A DNA stretch of 5,578 bases from DASPKS01 sp035628035 (GTDB taxonomy: Bacteria > Bacteroidota > Rhodothermia > Rhodothermales > Rubricoccaceae), in assembly GCA_035628035.1 (NCBI GenBank), contig DASPKS010000237.1, positions 1-5,578 of the forward strand, given 5' to 3'. The notes under the pieces are model-generated. The model was not told the origin of the DNA. It made no database searches and saw only the letters and a program-made list of their open reading frames with translations. The translations under genes were made by a program, and so were the position numbers. Positions 4,756 through 5,578 of this stretch are shown in pieces. How positions within the stretch are numbered: the first letter of the stretch is position 1; every line of letters starts with the position of its first letter.

Positions 4756-5578
4756 GCCAGCGCGGGCTCGGCGGCCGGCTGCGGCAGGGGGACGGCCACG
4801 CGGAGCGCCGTCCCGGCGCCGGGCGCCGACGTAATCGAGAGCCGCCCCCCGAGGGCCTCGGCCCGCTCGGCCATCCCGAGCAGCCCGAACCGCCCTGCGC
4901 GCGCGCCGTCGAGCCAGTTCGAGGGGACGACGAAGCCGCGTCCGTCGTCGCGGACTTCGAGCGCGGCCTCCTCGGCGTCGAGATGGAACGTGACGCGGAC
5001 CGTCTTCGCGGCGGCGTGCTTGACGGCGTTGCTGAGGGCCTCCTGCGCGATGCGGAAGAGGGCGAGGCGGACGTCCTCGGGGAGCCGCTGCCCATCGGCG
5101 GCGAGGTCCAGCTCGATCTTCGGCGTGGGGTAGGCGGCCTGCGTGTGGTCGGCGAGGGAGCGGAGCGCGGCCGACAGGCCGAAGGGCGCGAGGGCCGGCG
5201 GGCGGAGGGCGCCGCAGATCACGCGGAGCGCGTTCCGCACGCGCTGGAGCGTCTCCAGCGCCGTCTTCAGGGTGCCATTGGCGTGGAGGGCCTCGATGGC
5301 CATCGCGAGCTGGAGGTTGGCGCTGTAGAGGTCCTGCACGGGCCCGTCGTGGAGCTCGCGCGCGAGGTGGAGCCGCTCCTGCTCGCGGCTCTCGGAGAGC
5401 CGCCGCTGCGCCTCGGCGAGCTCCGCCCGCCGCTGCTCGCTCCGCCGGAGGCGGCCGCGCTGGGAGGCCCACGCCCCGGCGAACCCGAGCGCGAGCACGG
5501 CCAGCACGAGCCCGAGCCGGAACCACCACGTGTCCCAGAACGGGGGGACGACGACGATGGGGAGGGCGAGCCCGGCCT
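4752..5578 (-). CDS. Y_Y_Y-type membrane sensor histidine kinase (HisKA_3/HATPase_c), C-terminal part (5' end beyond window)
   Basis: The frame enters from the right edge (first full codon 5576-5574) and runs 274 codons to TGA 4754-4752. The first 20 visible residues, including IVVVPPFWDTWWFR, match the signature that ends Y_Y_Y domains in sensors whose periplasmic part is a Reg_prop beta-propeller. One transmembrane helix follows at visible residues 21-38, then a charged coiled-coil linker to about 66. The HisKA_3 motif is ARELHDGPVQDL, with the phospho-accepting H76 (codon 5351-5349). HATPase_c has the N-box EALSNAVKHA (N183), G1 box DDGRGF (from D210) and G2 box GRFGLLGM followed by GAGTAL. 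This is the NarX/LiaS/DesK-type kinase class that pairs with NarL-type regulators, as here. GTG 5507 is an in-frame start but would drop the signature and part of the helix, so it is rejected. The signal sensed cannot be read from this fragment; the family often responds to glycans or other periplasmic ligands. Confidence 0.93.
   Translation of the reverse strand, partial: AGLALPIVVVPPFWDTWWFRLGLVLAVLALGFAGAWASQRGRLRRSEQRRAELAEAQRRLSESREQERLHLARELHDGPVQDLYSANLQLAMAIEALHANGTLKTALETLQRVRNALRVICGALRPPALAPFGLSAALRSLADHTQAAYPTPKIELDLAADGQRLPEDVRLALFRIAQEALSNAVKHAAAKTVRVTFHLDAEEAALEVRDDGRGFVVPSNWLDGARAGRFGLLGMAERAEALGGRLSITSAPGAGTALRVAVPLPQPAAEPALA

Noticed and set aside
4756..5529. N-terminal extension of the response regulator frame
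   Set aside because: Arg/Pro/Ala-rich shadow of the kinase gene in another frame; the kinase frame has clear H, N, G1 and G2 boxes over the same bases.

Overview
The window is GC-rich DNA. All four confidently called protein-coding genes, and a fifth that runs off the left edge, lie on the minus strand, so transcription reads from right to left. Two secreted proteins built from FG-GAP/VCBS calcium-loop repeats are present. One ends in a type IX secretion (T9SS, Por) sorting domain, which is confined to the Bacteroidota/FCB lineage. Together with the high GC, the lack of good Shine-Dalgarno sites, and a sensor kinase carrying the Y_Y_Y-type 'PPFW.TWWFR' signature, this suggests a high-GC member of Rhodothermia/Rhodothermota (Rhodothermaceae or Rubricoccaceae-like). 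The taxon is inferred.

Layout from right to left, in transcription order. (1) 5578-4752: C-terminal part of a membrane histidine kinase (end of the periplasmic Y_Y_Y domain, one TM helix, HisKA_3, HATPase_c); its sensor part is outside the window. (2) 4755-4096: a NarL/LuxR-family response regulator, coupled to the kinase by a GTGA overlap. (3) A 128-bp gap with a short palindrome and a 20-bp dyad motif. (4) 3967-1976: a complete 663-residue secreted seven-repeat propeller protein with an Fn3-like domain and a T9SS tail. (5) A strong hairpin at 1917-1954. (6) A 270-bp region that holds the hairpin, a possible plus-strand 33-codon membrane peptide and the cupin leader. (7) 1705-1349: a small single-domain cupin without the usual metal-binding histidines. 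(8) A 91-bp gap with a second copy of the dyad motif. (9) 1257-1: the first 419 residues of a second secreted seven-repeat propeller protein, a paralogue of (4), cut by the left edge just after repeat 7.

The most interesting point is regulatory. The same motif (CATAGGG, five variable bases, GTCCTATT on the plus strand) lies 60-71 bp upstream of both propeller genes and nowhere else that I could see. A NarL-type response regulator lies immediately upstream of one of them. This suggests, without proving it, that the Y_Y_Y kinase/regulator pair or another dimeric regulator controls a small regulon of T9SS-exported surface or extracellular propeller proteins.

I saw no rRNA, tRNA, CRISPR array, transposase or integrase in the window.
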